The notes below the pieces were generated by a model, which did not search any database, had not been told where the DNA came from, and saw nothing but the letters and a program-made list of their open reading frames with translations. A stretch of DNA of 64,000 nucleotides from Suilimivivens sp964402925 (GTDB lineage: Bacteria > Bacillota > Clostridia > Lachnospirales > Lachnospiraceae), in assembly GCA_964402925.1 (NCBI GenBank), contig CAYOED010000008.1, positions 7,870 to 71,869 of the forward strand, given 5' to 3'. How positions within the stretch are numbered: position 1 is the stretch's first letter; each line of letters begins with the position of its first letter. A program made the position numbers and the translations under genes. Positions 52,836 to 62,007 of the stretch are shown in pieces.

Positions 52836-54178
52836 ACAGGATATTATTTCACAAGTATGAGGTGCTTTGCCGGGTCGGTACAGGCAGAGCGGGAACGGTA
52901 TATCTTGCAAAAGATCTGCACTTAAACCGGCTGGTGGCGATTAAGGAGAGTACAGAAGAACTTTTGACCGCGGAAATAGGACTTTTAAAAGAACTAGATC
53001 ATCCGGGACTGCCGAAGATTTATGATTGTTTCAGTCAGCAGGAGCATACATTTCTGGTTATGGAATACATTGAAGGGATGACTCTTCGTCAGTATCTTGA
53101 TAAGCATGGGCGAGTACCCGAGAGACAGGCAGTGAAGTGGGCAGTTGAATTAAGCAGGATACTTGGATACCTGCACAGCAGGCACCCGGCAGTGATTTAC
53201 AGAGATTTAAAGCCTGAGAATATTATGATTAGGCAGGATGGAAAATTAAAGTTGATCGATCTTGGCGGAACCATCAGATATACCTGCGGAAGCAAAAAGG
53301 AAGATCTATGTGTGGGGACGCCGGGCTATGCTCCGTCAGAGCAGTGGAAGGAAGCACGTGGAGATAAGCGCTGGGATATCTATGGGCTGGGGATCGTGCT
53401 CCATGAAATGCTGACGGGAGTAAATCCCACAGGACAGCCTTATAAAAGGAGAACAATCGAGGAATATGATAAAGCACTTCAGGGAGCTTTAGATGAAATC
53501 ATCCGGCGATGTATTGCAGAAAAGACTGAAGAGCGATATCAGTCAATGGAGCAGGTTGAAAGCGCGCTGCTCCACTATCCGGCGAAGAGGCGGCGCAGTT
53601 TGATTGGGCAGAGGATCAAGAAGATGGTCCTTGCACTCATGGGCGGATGTACGATTGCCTGCTTTATCTGTCCGCTTCTTGAGGGGATTCCGGAAGATCA
53701 GATTCCCTTTCCATATCTAATCAGACCTTTGGCACTTCTTATTTTGACCTTCTTGTTATTTCTTCTCTTTTTCAAAATCAAAAGGAAAAAACAATTTCTG
53801 CGCAGGCAGGAGAAAAATATATGGCTGACAGAAAAAAAGTTCTCAGGATTATTATTTCTTCTTTTTGCGTCAGTCGTCTTTGCAATGGAAATCCGAAATG
53901 AAGGTGTTTCACTCCCGGTCGTTTATGCGGAGGAAGAAGATAAGGCTTTATGGGTAGAAATGCGTGATGAGTTTGGGCGTAAAATGCTTTTAAGGAATGA
54001 TGCAGTTTACATAACAGATGAGGCCGTACGCTTTGAACTTCCGGCAGACAGACTTCCCACGAAGGAGCTATCCATGCAGATTGTCGCAGTGGATGAGGAT
54101 GGGACGAGGTACAGCAGCCGTATCTTTTGTATTATGGCGGCAGATAAGGAAAGTGCTGCGGATGGAAGTTTAAATTGA
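52832..54178 (+). CDS. Membrane-bound eukaryotic-like Ser/Thr protein kinase without PASTA domains
   Basis: A 448-aa protein with an N-terminal Hanks-type kinase domain (about 9-255): glycine loop GTGRAGTVYL, Lys38 in VAIKE, catalytic YRDLKPEN (Tyr123-Arg-Asp125 in place of HRD), metal site DLGG (Asp143, in place of DFG) and GTPGYAPSEQW. Three hydrophobic helices follow (about 263-283, 296-315, 338-352), then an extracytoplasmic domain of about 80 residues containing WVEMRDEFGRKMLL. It lacks the PASTA repeats of PrkC/PknB. The overlapping PP2C gene is the likely antagonist. Targets are unknown. Confidence 0.9.
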   Translation: MNRILFHKYEVLCRVGTGRAGTVYLAKDLHLNRLVAIKESTEELLTAEIGLLKELDHPGLPKIYDCFSQQEHTFLVMEYIEGMTLRQYLDKHGRVPERQAVKWAVELSRILGYLHSRHPAVIYRDLKPENIMIRQDGKLKLIDLGGTIRYTCGSKKEDLCVGTPGYAPSEQWKEARGDKRWDIYGLGIVLHEMLTGVNPTGQPYKRRTIEEYDKALQGALDEIIRRCIAEKTEERYQSMEQVESALLHYPAKRRRSLIGQRIKKMVLALMGGCTIACFICPLLEGIPEDQIPFPYLIRPLALLILTFLLFLLFFKIKRKKQFLRRQEKNIWLTEKKFSGLLFLLFASVVFAMEIRNEGVSLPVVYAEEEDKALWVEMRDEFGRKMLLRNDAVYITDEAVRFELPADRLPTKELSMQIVAVDEDGTRYSSRIFCIMAADKESAADGSLN

Positions 54179-54262
54179 TATTCTGAGCGGGGTGGAATAT
54201 AATGTATCATATTGGGAAATTTCAAAAAGAGAATGAAATGATATGAAAACGGAGGAAGAAGC

Positions 54263-55327
54263 ATGACCAGAGAACATACAAGGGTAATTTCCATTGGTGA
54301 TAAGGTAATCGGAGGAGGAAATCCTATTTTAATACAATCCATGACAAATACAAGGACGGAGGATGTGGCGGCGACGGTTACCCAGATTCATAATCTGGAA
54401 AAGGCAGGTTGTGAAATCATCAGATGTACGGTCCCCACTCTGGATGCGGCACAGGCAATCAGGGAGATTAAGAAACAGATTTCCATTCCTCTTGTTGCAG
54501 ATATTCATTTTGACTACAAAATGGCTATTGCGGCCATGGAAAATGGAGCTGATAAAATCCGGATCAATCCGGGTAATATTGGAGGAAAGGATAAGCTGGC
54601 AGCAGTGGTGACAGTTGCCAAGGAGAGAAATATCCCTATCCGCGTAGGTGTGAACAGTGGTTCCCTGGAAAAGGAACTTGTTGAAAAATATCATGGTGTC
54701 ACGGCGGAGGGGATTGTGGAGAGCGCCCTTGATAAGGTGCATATGATTGAAGATATGGGTTATGAAAATATGGTAATCAGTATCAAGTCCTCCGACGTAT
54801 TGATGTGTGTAAAGGCCCATGAAATCCTCTCCCAAAAGACAAATTATCCCCTGCATGTGGGGATTACTGAGTCCGGTACAATTATCAGCGGAAATATCAA
54901 ATCCTCAATTGGTCTTTCCCTGATTCTGCATCAAGGAATCGGTGATACGATCAGGGTATCGCTTACGGGAGATCCGGTGGAAGAAATCAAATCCGCGAAA
55001 CTGATCTTAAGGACATTAGGACTTAGAAAGGGAGGGATTGAAGTGGTTTCCTGCCCTACTTGCGGAAGAACCAAGATCGATCTGATAGGGCTTGCCAACC
55101 AGGTAGAGAATATGGCAGCAGAGTTTCCGCTGGATATCAAGGTGGCGGTTATGGGATGTGCAGTCAACGGACCCGGTGAGGCAAAAGAAGCGGATATCGG
55201 TATCGCAGGAGGAATTGGGGAAGGTTTGCTTATCAAGAAGGGTGAAATCATAAAGAAGGTATCGGAAGACCAGCTGCTTAGTGTGCTCAGAGAAGAATTG
55301 GAGCACTGGGATAAGCAGGATGTTTAG
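54263..55327 (+). CDS. ispG: 4-hydroxy-3-methylbut-2-en-1-yl diphosphate synthase (IspG/GcpE)
   Basis: IspG is the [4Fe-4S] enzyme of the penultimate MEP pathway step. The 354-aa protein is the two-domain bacterial form: a TIM barrel (IQSMTNTRTEDVAATV, LVADIHFDYKMAI, IRINPGNIG) and a C-terminal cluster domain with cysteines in SCPTCGRTK and VMGCAVNGPGEA. ATG 54263 follows ACGGAGG. It supplies the isoprenoid precursors used by UppS. Confidence 0.97.
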   Translation: MTREHTRVISIGDKVIGGGNPILIQSMTNTRTEDVAATVTQIHNLEKAGCEIIRCTVPTLDAAQAIREIKKQISIPLVADIHFDYKMAIAAMENGADKIRINPGNIGGKDKLAAVVTVAKERNIPIRVGVNSGSLEKELVEKYHGVTAEGIVESALDKVHMIEDMGYENMVISIKSSDVLMCVKAHEILSQKTNYPLHVGITESGTIISGNIKSSIGLSLILHQGIGDTIRVSLTGDPVEEIKSAKLILRTLGLRKGGIEVVSCPTCGRTKIDLIGLANQVENMAAEFPLDIKVAVMGCAVNGPGEAKEADIGIAGGIGEGLLIKKGEIIKKVSEDQLLSVLREELEHWDKQDV

Positions 55328-55378
55328 AGGATAGAAGAAGTTATAAGGCAATCAGTTCAGGATAAGGGCGTAAGGAAA

Positions 55379-58300
55379 ATGGCAAAGCAGTTTTTTGAAG
55401 TGTTTCCTACATTAAAATTGGATAAAAAAATACATGATCTGTTTGAACAGGTTACAGTGGAGAAGGTGTCTGCAACAAAGAGCAGGGACTTTATCAGAGT
55501 TACCATAGGCTGTGATTACCTGATTCCGAAAGAAACGATCTATAAAGTAGAGGCGGAAATCAAAAAGCAGTTTTTTTCAGCCCATCGAGTGGCAGTAAAA
55601 TTGTATGAACGATTTCATCTGTCGGAACAGTATACGCCCGAAAAACTGATGAATGCCTATAGAGACAGTATTTTACTTGAACTTAAGAATTACAGCCCCA
55701 TTGAGTATAATTTGTTCAAAGGAGCTGATATTGCGTTTCCGGGAGAGGATCAGCTTGAATTAACCGTAGAGGATACAATACTGGCAAGGAGTAAGGCAGC
55801 AGAGCTTGCCAGAATTCTGGAGAAGATCTTTAATATCAGATGTGGATTTCAGGTTGCATGCCAGATGGAATACAAGGAGAAGAAGGCGGGTAAGTACAAG
55901 GAAGAAGATGACCTTAAGATTGCGCGTCAGGTAGCGGAAATTACTGCAAGGGCGTCAGGAACGAGTATGTCGGATGTCGGGGAAGAGGCGCAGGGCATCA
56001 CAGCGGGTAAGGAAGCACAGGATAGCATCCGGAGTATGCAGGAGAGCAAAAAAACGGAAACAAAAGAGACGGGACTGTCAAAGCAGGGAGCAGCAGCTTC
56101 TTTTCAGGGAAGGGAAAGGAAAGGGGCTCGTAAGAATGATTTTAAACGGGCAGTCAGACGATCAGATAACCCAGATGTGCTTTACGGCAGAGATTTTGAG
56201 GAAGATGCCATGCCCATTGAAGATATTGTAGGAGAAATGGGAGAGGTGGTCATCAGAGGGAAGATCATCAGTTTTGATTCCAGGGAAATCAAGAACGAGA
56301 GAACCATACTGATGTTTGATGTGACAGATTTTACAGATACGATGACCATTAAAATGTTCGTACATAATGATCAGGTGGATGAAGTGAAGCAGGGCATTAA
56401 GCCGGGGGCTTTCGTCAAGTTAAAAGGGGTCACCATGATTGACAAATTTGACAATGAGCTTACAATCGGCTCTCTTGTGGGGGTGAAGAGAATACCTGAT
56501 TTTACAATATCCCGCAATGACAATAGTGCCCGCAAGAGAGTAGAGCTTCACTGTCACACAAAGATGAGCGATATGGATGGAGTATCTGAGGCAAAGGATA
56601 TCGTAAAGCGTGCTTATAAGTGGGGACATCCGGCGATTGCAATTACAGATCACGGTGTGGTCCAGGCATTTCCTGATGCAAATCATGTGTGGGAGGATCT
56701 GTGGAAAGCTGAAAAGGCAAAGCGCAAGGAGGCAGGAGAGGACAACCCTGACAAGCAGGACTTTTTTAAGATTATATATGGCATGGAAGCGTATCTGGTG
56801 GATGATCTTCATGAGATTGTGACGGGTGAGCGGGGACAGGATTTTGAGACGGATTTTGTAGTCTTTGATATAGAAACCACAGGGTTTTCGCCTGTGAATA
56901 ATAGAATCATTGAAATCGGAGCGGTCAAGGTGTCGGGAGGGGAGATTGCAGATAAGTTCTCTACTTTCGTGAATCCGGACGTACCGATTCCTTTTGAGAT
57001 TGAAAAGCTGACTGGTATCAATGACAGTATGGTGATAGATGCGCCTTTTATAGAAGAGGTACTGCCTGAATTCCTTGCATTCTGTGAGGGAGCTGTGCTG
57101 GTAGCCCATAATGCGGAATTTGATATGAGTTTTATCAAAGAAAATGCCATGAGGCAGAATTTGAAAAGAGAATTTACCTATGTGGATACGGTGGGGATTG
57201 CCAGAATTCTTTTACCACATCAGGGAAAACATACCTTGGATGCGGTGGCAAAGACCATGGAGGTATCGCTGGAAAATCATCACCGGGCGGTGGATGACGC
57301 AGGGGCGACGGCGGAAATCTTTGTAAAGTTCATTCCAATGTTGAAAGAAAATGGAGCCGATACCCTGGCAAAAGTGAACGCCATGGGAGAGTCCAGCCCG
57401 GATATCATTAAAAAGCTGCCATCTTATCATGCAATTATTCTGGCAGAGAATAATATTGGCAGGGAAAATCTATATACCCTTGTATCGGAGTCGCATCTGA
57501 ATTATTTCAGCAAGCGTCCCAGAGTTCCCAAGAGCCTTCTTATGAAGTATAGAGAAGGACTGATCTTGGGAAGTGCCTGTGAAGCAGGAGAATTGTACCG
57601 GGCAATCTTAGAGGGAAAATCAGAGTCGGAAATTGCCCGGCTGGTAAATTTTTATGACTATCTGGAAATCCAGCCTCTTGGCAACAACCAGTTTATGATT
57701 GCTTCTGAGAGAATTCCGACTATAAACAGTATGGAAGATGTAAAGGATGTCAACCGGAGAATTGTAGCTCTGGGGGAGGAATTTAATAAGCCTGTGGTAG
57801 CTACCTGTGATGTCCATTTTTTAGATCCGGAGGATGAAGTCTACCGGAGAATCATTATGGCAGGTAAAGGATTTGCGGATGCAGATGATCAGGCGCCTCT
57901 TTATCTGCGCACAACAGAAGAAATGCTGGAGGAATTCTCCTATCTGGGGAGTGATAAGGCGGAGGAAGTGGTGATTACTAATACCAATAAGATCGCTGAC
58001 AGAATTGATGTGATGGCGCCGGTGCGTCCGGATAAGTGTCCGCCGGTTATTCCTGATAGTGATAAGACATTGACAGATATCTGCTATAACCGCGCCCATG
58101 AGCTTTATGGGGAGGAACTGCCCCAGATTGTTAAGGACCGGCTGGAGAAAGAACTGCACTCCATCATCACCAATGGATTTGCAGTTATGTACATTATTGC
58201 CCAGAAGCTGGTGTGGAAGTCGGTGGAGGACGGATATCTGGTAGGTTCCCGTGGATCGGTGGGCTCCTCGCTGGTGGCTTTTATGGCGGGAATTACAGAG

Positions 58301-59935
58301 GTTAATTCCCTTAGTGCTCATTATCGGTGTCCCAACTGTTATTACTATGATTTTGATTCCCCGGAGGTAAAGGCTTATGCAGGAAATGCAGGCTGCGATA
58401 TGCCGGATAAAATTTGTCCGGTATGCGGAAAGCCTTTGGTGAAGGATGGGTTTGATATTCCCTTTGAGACCTTTCTTGGATTTAAAGGGGACAAAGAACC
58501 GGATATCGACTTAAATTTCTCGGGAGAATATCAAAGTAAGGCACATAAATATACGGAAGTTATCTTCGGCGCAGGTCAGACCTATCGTGCCGGAACCATT
58601 GCAACCCTGGCGGATAAGACAGCCTTCGGTTATGTGAAAAATTATTATGAGGAGCGGGGAAAGCGTAAAAGAAACTGCGAGATTAACCGTATTGTGGGGG
58701 GATGCACCGGCATAAGGAGAAGTACCGGGCAGCATCCGGGCGGGATTATTGTTCTCCCTATGGGGGAGGATATCAATTCCTTTACTCCGGTACAACATCC
58801 TGCAAACGATATGACTACGGATATCGTGACCACGCATTTTGATTACCATTCCATTGACCATAACCTGTTAAAGCTTGATATACTGGGGCATGATGATCCA
58901 ACCATGATTCGTATGCTTCAGGATCTAACTGGGATTGACCCGACTCAGATTCCCTTGGATGATCCTCAGGTCATGTCCCTTTTCCAGAACACTTCTGCGT
59001 TGGGAATTACACCGGATCAGATTGATGGTTGCCCGGTGGGATCTCTGGGAGTGCCGGAGTTTGGGACAGAGTTTGTCATTCAGATGCTTCTTGATACTAA
59101 GCCAAGGTGTCTTTCGGATTTGATCAGAATATCCGGGTTAGGACATGGAACGGATGTATGGCTGGGAAATGCCCAGACACTTATTCTGGAAGGAACCGCT
59201 ACTATTTCATCGGCAATCTGTTGTAGAGATGATATCATGATCTACTTAATCAATAAAGGAGTGGACAGCGCGCTGTCTTTCACCATCATGGAAAGTGTGC
59301 GTAAGGGGAAAGGGCTGAAACCGGAATGGGAGGAGGCTATGAAGGAAAAAGATGTTCCGGACTGGTATATCTGGTCTTGTAAGAAAATTAAGTACATGTT
59401 TCCTAAGGCCCATGCAGCAGCGTATGTTATGATGGCATGGCGCATTGCGTATTGTAAGATCAACTATCCCCTGGCCTATTATGCTTCCTACTTTTCTATC
59501 CGGGCGTCAGCATTTTCTTATGAGATTATGTGTCAGGGGCAGCAGCATCTGGAAAATGTCATGGCAGATTATAAGAGAAGAAGTGATTCCCTATCCAAAA
59601 AGGAGCAGGATTCCTACAGGGACATGAAAATTGTACAGGAGATGTATGCCAGAGGATTTGATTTTGTTCCGATTGATATTTTTTCTGCTCACTCCAGAAA
59701 TTTCCAGATTGTAGAAGGAAAGCTGATGCCATCCTTAAACAGTATTGACGGATTGGGCGAAAAGGCAGCAGATGCAATTGTAGAAGCAGCCAAAGATGGA
59801 ATGTTCTTGTCAAAGGATGATTTCCGTCAGAGAACCAAAGTGTCAAAAACAATTGTTGATTTGATGGACAGCCTTCATCTTTTAGGGGATCTGCCTGAGT
59901 CAAATCAAATCAGCCTGTTTGATTTTGTATCATAG
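55379..59935 (+). CDS. polC: DNA polymerase III PolC-type alpha subunit
   Basis: PolC is the replicative polymerase of low-GC Gram-positives. The 1518-aa product is a little longer than many PolCs. The layout is an N-terminal domain (1-190), a polar linker (about 190-270), an OB fold (about 290-365), a PHP domain split by the exonuclease (HCHTKMSD near 391), the DEDDh exonuclease (FDIETTGF near 497; HNAEFDMSF), a zinc site (CPNC near 984 and CPVC near 1013) and the polymerase core (PDIDLNFSGEYQ near 1041). ATG 55379. The extra length lies mainly in the linker. Confidence 0.97.
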   Translation: MAKQFFEVFPTLKLDKKIHDLFEQVTVEKVSATKSRDFIRVTIGCDYLIPKETIYKVEAEIKKQFFSAHRVAVKLYERFHLSEQYTPEKLMNAYRDSILLELKNYSPIEYNLFKGADIAFPGEDQLELTVEDTILARSKAAELARILEKIFNIRCGFQVACQMEYKEKKAGKYKEEDDLKIARQVAEITARASGTSMSDVGEEAQGITAGKEAQDSIRSMQESKKTETKETGLSKQGAAASFQGRERKGARKNDFKRAVRRSDNPDVLYGRDFEEDAMPIEDIVGEMGEVVIRGKIISFDSREIKNERTILMFDVTDFTDTMTIKMFVHNDQVDEVKQGIKPGAFVKLKGVTMIDKFDNELTIGSLVGVKRIPDFTISRNDNSARKRVELHCHTKMSDMDGVSEAKDIVKRAYKWGHPAIAITDHGVVQAFPDANHVWEDLWKAEKAKRKEAGEDNPDKQDFFKIIYGMEAYLVDDLHEIVTGERGQDFETDFVVFDIETTGFSPVNNRIIEIGAVKVSGGEIADKFSTFVNPDVPIPFEIEKLTGINDSMVIDAPFIEEVLPEFLAFCEGAVLVAHNAEFDMSFIKENAMRQNLKREFTYVDTVGIARILLPHQGKHTLDAVAKTMEVSLENHHRAVDDAGATAEIFVKFIPMLKENGADTLAKVNAMGESSPDIIKKLPSYHAIILAENNIGRENLYTLVSESHLNYFSKRPRVPKSLLMKYREGLILGSACEAGELYRAILEGKSESEIARLVNFYDYLEIQPLGNNQFMIASERIPTINSMEDVKDVNRRIVALGEEFNKPVVATCDVHFLDPEDEVYRRIIMAGKGFADADDQAPLYLRTTEEMLEEFSYLGSDKAEEVVITNTNKIADRIDVMAPVRPDKCPPVIPDSDKTLTDICYNRAHELYGEELPQIVKDRLEKELHSIITNGFAVMYIIAQKLVWKSVEDGYLVGSRGSVGSSLVAFMAGITEVNSLSAHYRCPNCYYYDFDSPEVKAYAGNAGCDMPDKICPVCGKPLVKDGFDIPFETFLGFKGDKEPDIDLNFSGEYQSKAHKYTEVIFGAGQTYRAGTIATLADKTAFGYVKNYYEERGKRKRNCEINRIVGGCTGIRRSTGQHPGGIIVLPMGEDINSFTPVQHPANDMTTDIVTTHFDYHSIDHNLLKLDILGHDDPTMIRMLQDLTGIDPTQIPLDDPQVMSLFQNTSALGITPDQIDGCPVGSLGVPEFGTEFVIQMLLDTKPRCLSDLIRISGLGHGTDVWLGNAQTLILEGTATISSAICCRDDIMIYLINKGVDSALSFTIMESVRKGKGLKPEWEEAMKEKDVPDWYIWSCKKIKYMFPKAHAAAYVMMAWRIAYCKINYPLAYYASYFSIRASAFSYEIMCQGQQHLENVMADYKRRSDSLSKKEQDSYRDMKIVQEMYARGFDFVPIDIFSAHSRNFQIVEGKLMPSLNSIDGLGEKAADAIVEAAKDGMFLSKDDFRQRTKVSKTIVDLMDSLHLLGDLPESNQISLFDFVS

Positions 59936-59962
59936 GTTGGATTATAGAAAGGAGAGCGTATT

Positions 59963-60367
59963 ATGTTAAGACAATTATCTATTTTTGCAGAAAATCAAAA
60001 AGGAACCATGCAGGATATCACTGGGATTCTCAGGGAGGAACAGATTAATATTTTAGGTTCAGTCACCAACGACAGTGCGGAATATGGAATTATCCGTATG
60101 GTGGTGTCAGATGCGAGGAAAGCAAAAGAGTCACTGGAACAGGCAGGATATTTATGCAGGTTGACCAATGTCATAGGGGTTGAATTGGAGGATAAAGTAG
60201 GAAATCTGAATCATCTGTTGCAGGCGCTTTCGGAAAGCAATATCAATGTGGACTATATTTATCTTTCATTTAACAGGGAGTCGGGAAAGCCGATTCTGAT
60301 TTTCCATGCGGATGATGCCATGGCAGTGGAAAGCTGTCTGACGGGAAAGGGGTTCACCGTCGTTTAA
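59963..60367 (+). CDS. Tandem ACT-domain amino-acid-binding protein
   Basis: A 134-aa protein made of two ACT domains: LSIFAENQKGTMQDITGIL near residue 5 and VIGVELEDKVGNLNHLLQAL near residue 70. Such stand-alone pairs bind amino acids and are often annotated as regulatory subunits, but the partner is not evident here. ATG 59963 follows AAAGGAGAG, 27 bp after polC. A short hairpin overlaps its stop codon. Confidence 0.88.
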   Translation: MLRQLSIFAENQKGTMQDITGILREEQINILGSVTNDSAEYGIIRMVVSDARKAKESLEQAGYLCRLTNVIGVELEDKVGNLNHLLQALSESNINVDYIYLSFNRESGKPILIFHADDAMAVESCLTGKGFTVV

Positions 60368-60390
60368 AGATGGATTTTTCATCTTTTATT
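60366..60390 (+). terminator. Short terminator-like hairpin after the ACT-domain gene
   Basis: AAAGATG (60366-60372) pairs perfectly with CATCTTT (60380-60386) around a T-rich 7-nt loop, followed by TATT. The stem starts inside the stop codon. It is low in GC, so termination would be weak. Confidence 0.45.
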
Positions 60391-60395
60391 CTGTG

Positions 60396-60413
60396 TAATA
60401 TAGTGCTATATTA
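60396..60413 (+). promoter_or_regulatory. Perfect palindrome upstream of the Spx/ArsC-like gene
   Basis: TAATATAG (60396-60403) and CTATATTA (60406-60413) form an 8-bp inverted repeat with a 2-bp spacer, 62 bp before the next start codon. It is the size and shape of a repressor dimer site. A TAAAAT at 60436-60441 could be the -10 of the same promoter. Function not demonstrated. Confidence 0.4.
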
Positions 60414-60474
60414 TTATATGAATCAGCATTTGGGATAAAATAGTATTTAGGTTTGGAAAGGTTGGAGTATAAAG

Positions 60475-60831
60475 ATGAAACCATTAGTACTTGTATACAG
60501 AAAGTGCAGTACCTGCCAGAAGGCGCTGAAGTGGCTGGAAGAAAACAAAATTGAATATGAGGAACGTTCTATCAAGGAAGAGAATCCCACAGCAGAGGAA
60601 CTGAGAGAATGGTACCGTAAAAGCGGTCTGCCATTAAAGCGTTTTTTCAACACAAGCGGAAATCTTTACAAAGAATTAAATTTAAAGGATAAATTGCCAG
60701 ATATGACGGAAGAAGAACAGTTAAATCTGCTTGCCTCAGACGGCATGCTGGTAAAGCGTCCTTTGCTGGTGGCACAGGATTATGTATGCCCTGGCTTTAA
60801 AGAGGAGCAGTGGAAGGATCAAAATTTTTAG
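60475..60831 (+). CDS. Spx/ArsC-family thioredoxin-fold protein
   Basis: A 118-aa protein with the redox CSTC motif (residues 11-14, in YRKCSTCQKAL) and the later DGMLVKRPLLV segment containing the conserved Arg-Pro. This pattern fits the YffB/Spx/ArsC superfamily. The paired cysteines suggest either a redox-sensing Spx-like regulator or an arsenate-reductase-like enzyme; sequence alone does not decide. No ars genes are nearby. ATG 60475 follows GGTTGGAG. Confidence 0.88.
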   Translation: MKPLVLVYRKCSTCQKALKWLEENKIEYEERSIKEENPTAEELREWYRKSGLPLKRFFNTSGNLYKELNLKDKLPDMTEEEQLNLLASDGMLVKRPLLVAQDYVCPGFKEEQWKDQNF

Positions 60832-60846
60832 AAAGAAGGAGTAGAA

Positions 60847-61983
60847 ATGACAAAGATTGATATTGTATCTGGATTTTTAGGAGCAGGAAAGACCACACTT
60901 ATAAAGAAGCTGCTTGCAGAAGCATTAGGTGATACCAAGGTGGTCCTGATTGAAAATGAGTTTGGAGAAATCGGCATTGACAGCGGATTTTTAAAGGAAG
61001 CAGGCATTGAAATCAGAGAGATGAATTCCGGCTGCATCTGCTGTTCACTGGTGGGTGATTTCGGAACCTCCTTAAAGGAGGTCATGAAAACCTATGAGCC
61101 GGAGCGGATACTGATTGAGCCATCAGGCGTAGGAAAACTATCTGACGTTATGAAGGCAGTGCAGGATGTGATTGATACAAAAGAAGTAGTGCTTAACAGT
61201 GCGGTTGCAGTAGTGGATGCAGCCAAATGCAAGATGTATATTAAGAACTTCGGAGAGTTTTTTATCAATCAGATTGCCCATGCGGGCACCATTATTTTAA
61301 GCCGCACAGGCAATATTTCCGAAGATAAGTTGAATAAATGCATAGAATTGATCAGAGAACATAATGGACAGGCGACCATCATCACCACACCATGGGATGA
61401 ACTGGATGGTAAAGATATTCTGCTCACGATAGAAGGAGCAAAAGATCTGGAAGCAGAAATGATGGCAGAATTGAAGGCAAACAGAAACAAGGAAGAAGAG
61501 CATGAACATCACCACCATCACGGGGAAGAATGCGGGCATGAACATCACCACCACCATCACCATGAAGAAGAGGGTGGACATGAGCACCATCATCATCATG
61601 AGGAAGAGCATGGTCACCATCATGATGAGGAGAGTGGTCATGAGCATCATCACGATCATGGACCGGACTGTACTTGCGGATGTCACGATCATGATCATCA
61701 CCATGCAGATGAAGTCTTTACAAGCTGGGGCATGGAGACTCCGTCAGCGTACAGCAAAGAGGACATAGAGCACATTCTGGAAGAACTCGAGGATGAAAAA
61801 GAGTATGGTTTTGTGCTGCGGGCAAAGGGAATGGTACCTGGAGCGGAAGGCGGATGGGTATACTTTGATTATGTTCCTGGTGAGAGCAATGTGCGGGACG
61901 GTAAACCAGATGTGACCGGAAAATTCTGCGTGATTGGTTCAAAGTTAAACGAGGATAAATTGAAAACGCTTTTTGAAAAATAA
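60847..61983 (+). CDS. COG0523 (CobW/ZNG1-like) GTPase with histidine-rich metal-binding region
   Basis: A 378-aa metal-chaperone-type GTPase. Walker A is GFLGAGKTT (9-17), ENEFGE follows at 36-41, the diagnostic CxCC motif is GCICCS (Cys63, 65, 66), and the usual NKxD guanine motif is replaced by LSRTGN. Residues 219-286 contain a dense run of His, Glu and Asp with CTCGCHDH at the end, probably binding zinc or another metal. The C-terminal CobW_C-like domain contains WVYFDYVPGES. It is 24 bp from a related gene. The metal partner is unknown. Confidence 0.92.
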   Translation: MTKIDIVSGFLGAGKTTLIKKLLAEALGDTKVVLIENEFGEIGIDSGFLKEAGIEIREMNSGCICCSLVGDFGTSLKEVMKTYEPERILIEPSGVGKLSDVMKAVQDVIDTKEVVLNSAVAVVDAAKCKMYIKNFGEFFINQIAHAGTIILSRTGNISEDKLNKCIELIREHNGQATIITTPWDELDGKDILLTIEGAKDLEAEMMAELKANRNKEEEHEHHHHHGEECGHEHHHHHHHEEEGGHEHHHHHEEEHGHHHDEESGHEHHHDHGPDCTCGCHDHDHHHADEVFTSWGMETPSAYSKEDIEHILEELEDEKEYGFVLRAKGMVPGAEGGWVYFDYVPGESNVRDGKPDVTGKFCVIGSKLNEDKLKTLFEK

Positions 61984-62007
61984 AGAAGATGAGAAAGAAG
62001 GAACGAA

